Source: an uncultured Corynebacterium sp.
Lineage (GTDB): Bacteria; Actinomycetota; Actinomycetes; Mycobacteriales; Mycobacteriaceae
Direction: 5' to 3'
DNA length: 19,666 bases
Assembly: GCA_946222625.1 (NCBI GenBank)
Contig: CAMILJ010000021.1
Coordinates: forward strand, 1 to 19,666
In this document: piece after piece, positions 19,318 to 19,666 of the stretch
Position numbering within the stretch: the stretch's first letter is position 1
Layout of the letters: every line of letters begins with the position of its first letter
Notes under the pieces: generated by a model
Told to the model about the DNA's origin: nothing
What the model saw: only the letters and a program-made list of their open reading frames with translations
The model's database searches: none
Translations under genes and position numbers: made by a program

Positions 19318-19666
19318 ATGCGTAAGGCCCTGTCCATCGCGGCCATTGCTGTTGTGGCTTTGACCGTTGCCCCGTCAGCTTCGGCGAAGAGCGACCAAAC
19401 TCGTTCGCTCATTTCCCCTGCTACATGCGCCTCCATCACTAAGTTGGCAAACGAAGGAAAGCCGGTTCCGGATCCGTCGATTCTGCACGATGCTGATTCC
19501 GTTCCTTCCTACTTCAAGAGCGGCGTGCTCAAGTACAAGGTGGCGGATAACTTCCCCTACCGCGAGCAGCTCGATGCCGCGGTAGCTGAGTGGAACGATG
19601 CTCTCGACGGCAAGGCTTCTCTGAAGGAAGTAGCGCCGTCCGAGGCCGATGATGACACCATCGCCA
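19318..19666 (+). CDS. secreted protein, possibly snapalysin-like metalloprotease (3' end outside window)
   Basis: The first 116 codons of a gene that runs off the window. It starts with a signal peptide (MRKALSIAAIAVVALTVAPS, likely cut after ASA near residue 23). The mature part contains YKVADNFPYREQLDAAVAEW followed by NDALDG, reminiscent of the N-terminal part of small secreted zinc proteases of the snapalysin/matrixin kind, where a strand precedes a helix with AxxxWN. The zinc motif HExxH would lie beyond the window, so this reading is tentative. GAAAGG 9 nt upstream supports the start. A DtxR-like site precedes the promoter. It follows another secreted-protein gene with 101 bp between them, and has its own promoter. 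Confidence 0.6.
   Translation, partial: MRKALSIAAIAVVALTVAPSASAKSDQTRSLISPATCASITKLANEGKPVPDPSILHDADSVPSYFKSGVLKYKVADNFPYREQLDAAVAEWNDALDGKASLKEVAPSEADDDTIA

Overview
The window looks like chromosomal DNA of a Corynebacterium or a very close relative. The pointers are a GC content of roughly 60%, actinobacterial-type gene families (a two-domain VOC protein, a DUF222/HNH nuclease, a DUF885 hydrolase, HrpB), two sites resembling corynebacterial DtxR boxes, and many genes whose start codon sits 6-8 nt behind a TANNNT -10 box with no Shine-Dalgarno sequence (leaderless genes). The species assignment is inference. Nearly all of the window is dense housekeeping DNA. No rRNA, tRNA, CRISPR array or complete insertion sequence was seen.

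Layout. 1-2375 (+): the 3' end of AMP nucleosidase, a phosphoribosyltransferase and an overlapping SulP anion transporter. 2488-3940 (+): a ferritin with a DtxR-like site upstream and a strong terminator downstream; then a four-helix membrane protein whose ribosome-binding site lies in that terminator stem; then a HAD hydrolase. 3937-5681: a divergent pair, a ROK-type repressor (-) and a LOG-family protein (+), sharing a short intergenic region with two palindromes. 5752-8770 (+): a DUF885 metallo-hydrolase and an AAA/DUF4143 ATPase. The ATPase promoter is embedded in three 23-bp tandem repeats, each carrying a DnaA-box sequence. 8750-10595: an AbrB-family membrane protein (-) and a TSUP transporter (+), diverging from start codons only 22 bp apart. 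10592-13397 (-): an acetyltransferase-hrpB operon. 13497-16753 (+): FMN reductase, SDR, LysE-type exporter, then an overlapping S4 protein / VOC protein / alkyltransferase-like operon. 16833-19666: a more AT-rich, accessory-looking HNH endonuclease (-), a 332-bp gap without a convincing gene, and two secreted-protein genes, the second cut by the window end.

How the genes fit together. AMP nucleosidase and the phosphoribosyltransferase suggest purine base/nucleotide interconversion, and LOG proteins also cleave nucleoside monophosphates. Ferritin and the last secreted protein may both be iron-regulated through DtxR. The most unusual points are the DnaA-box array over an ATPase promoter, an HNH nuclease ending in a tail like that of single-stranded-DNA-binding protein (E-E-I-P-F), and the head-to-head leaderless promoters with overlapping -10 boxes.
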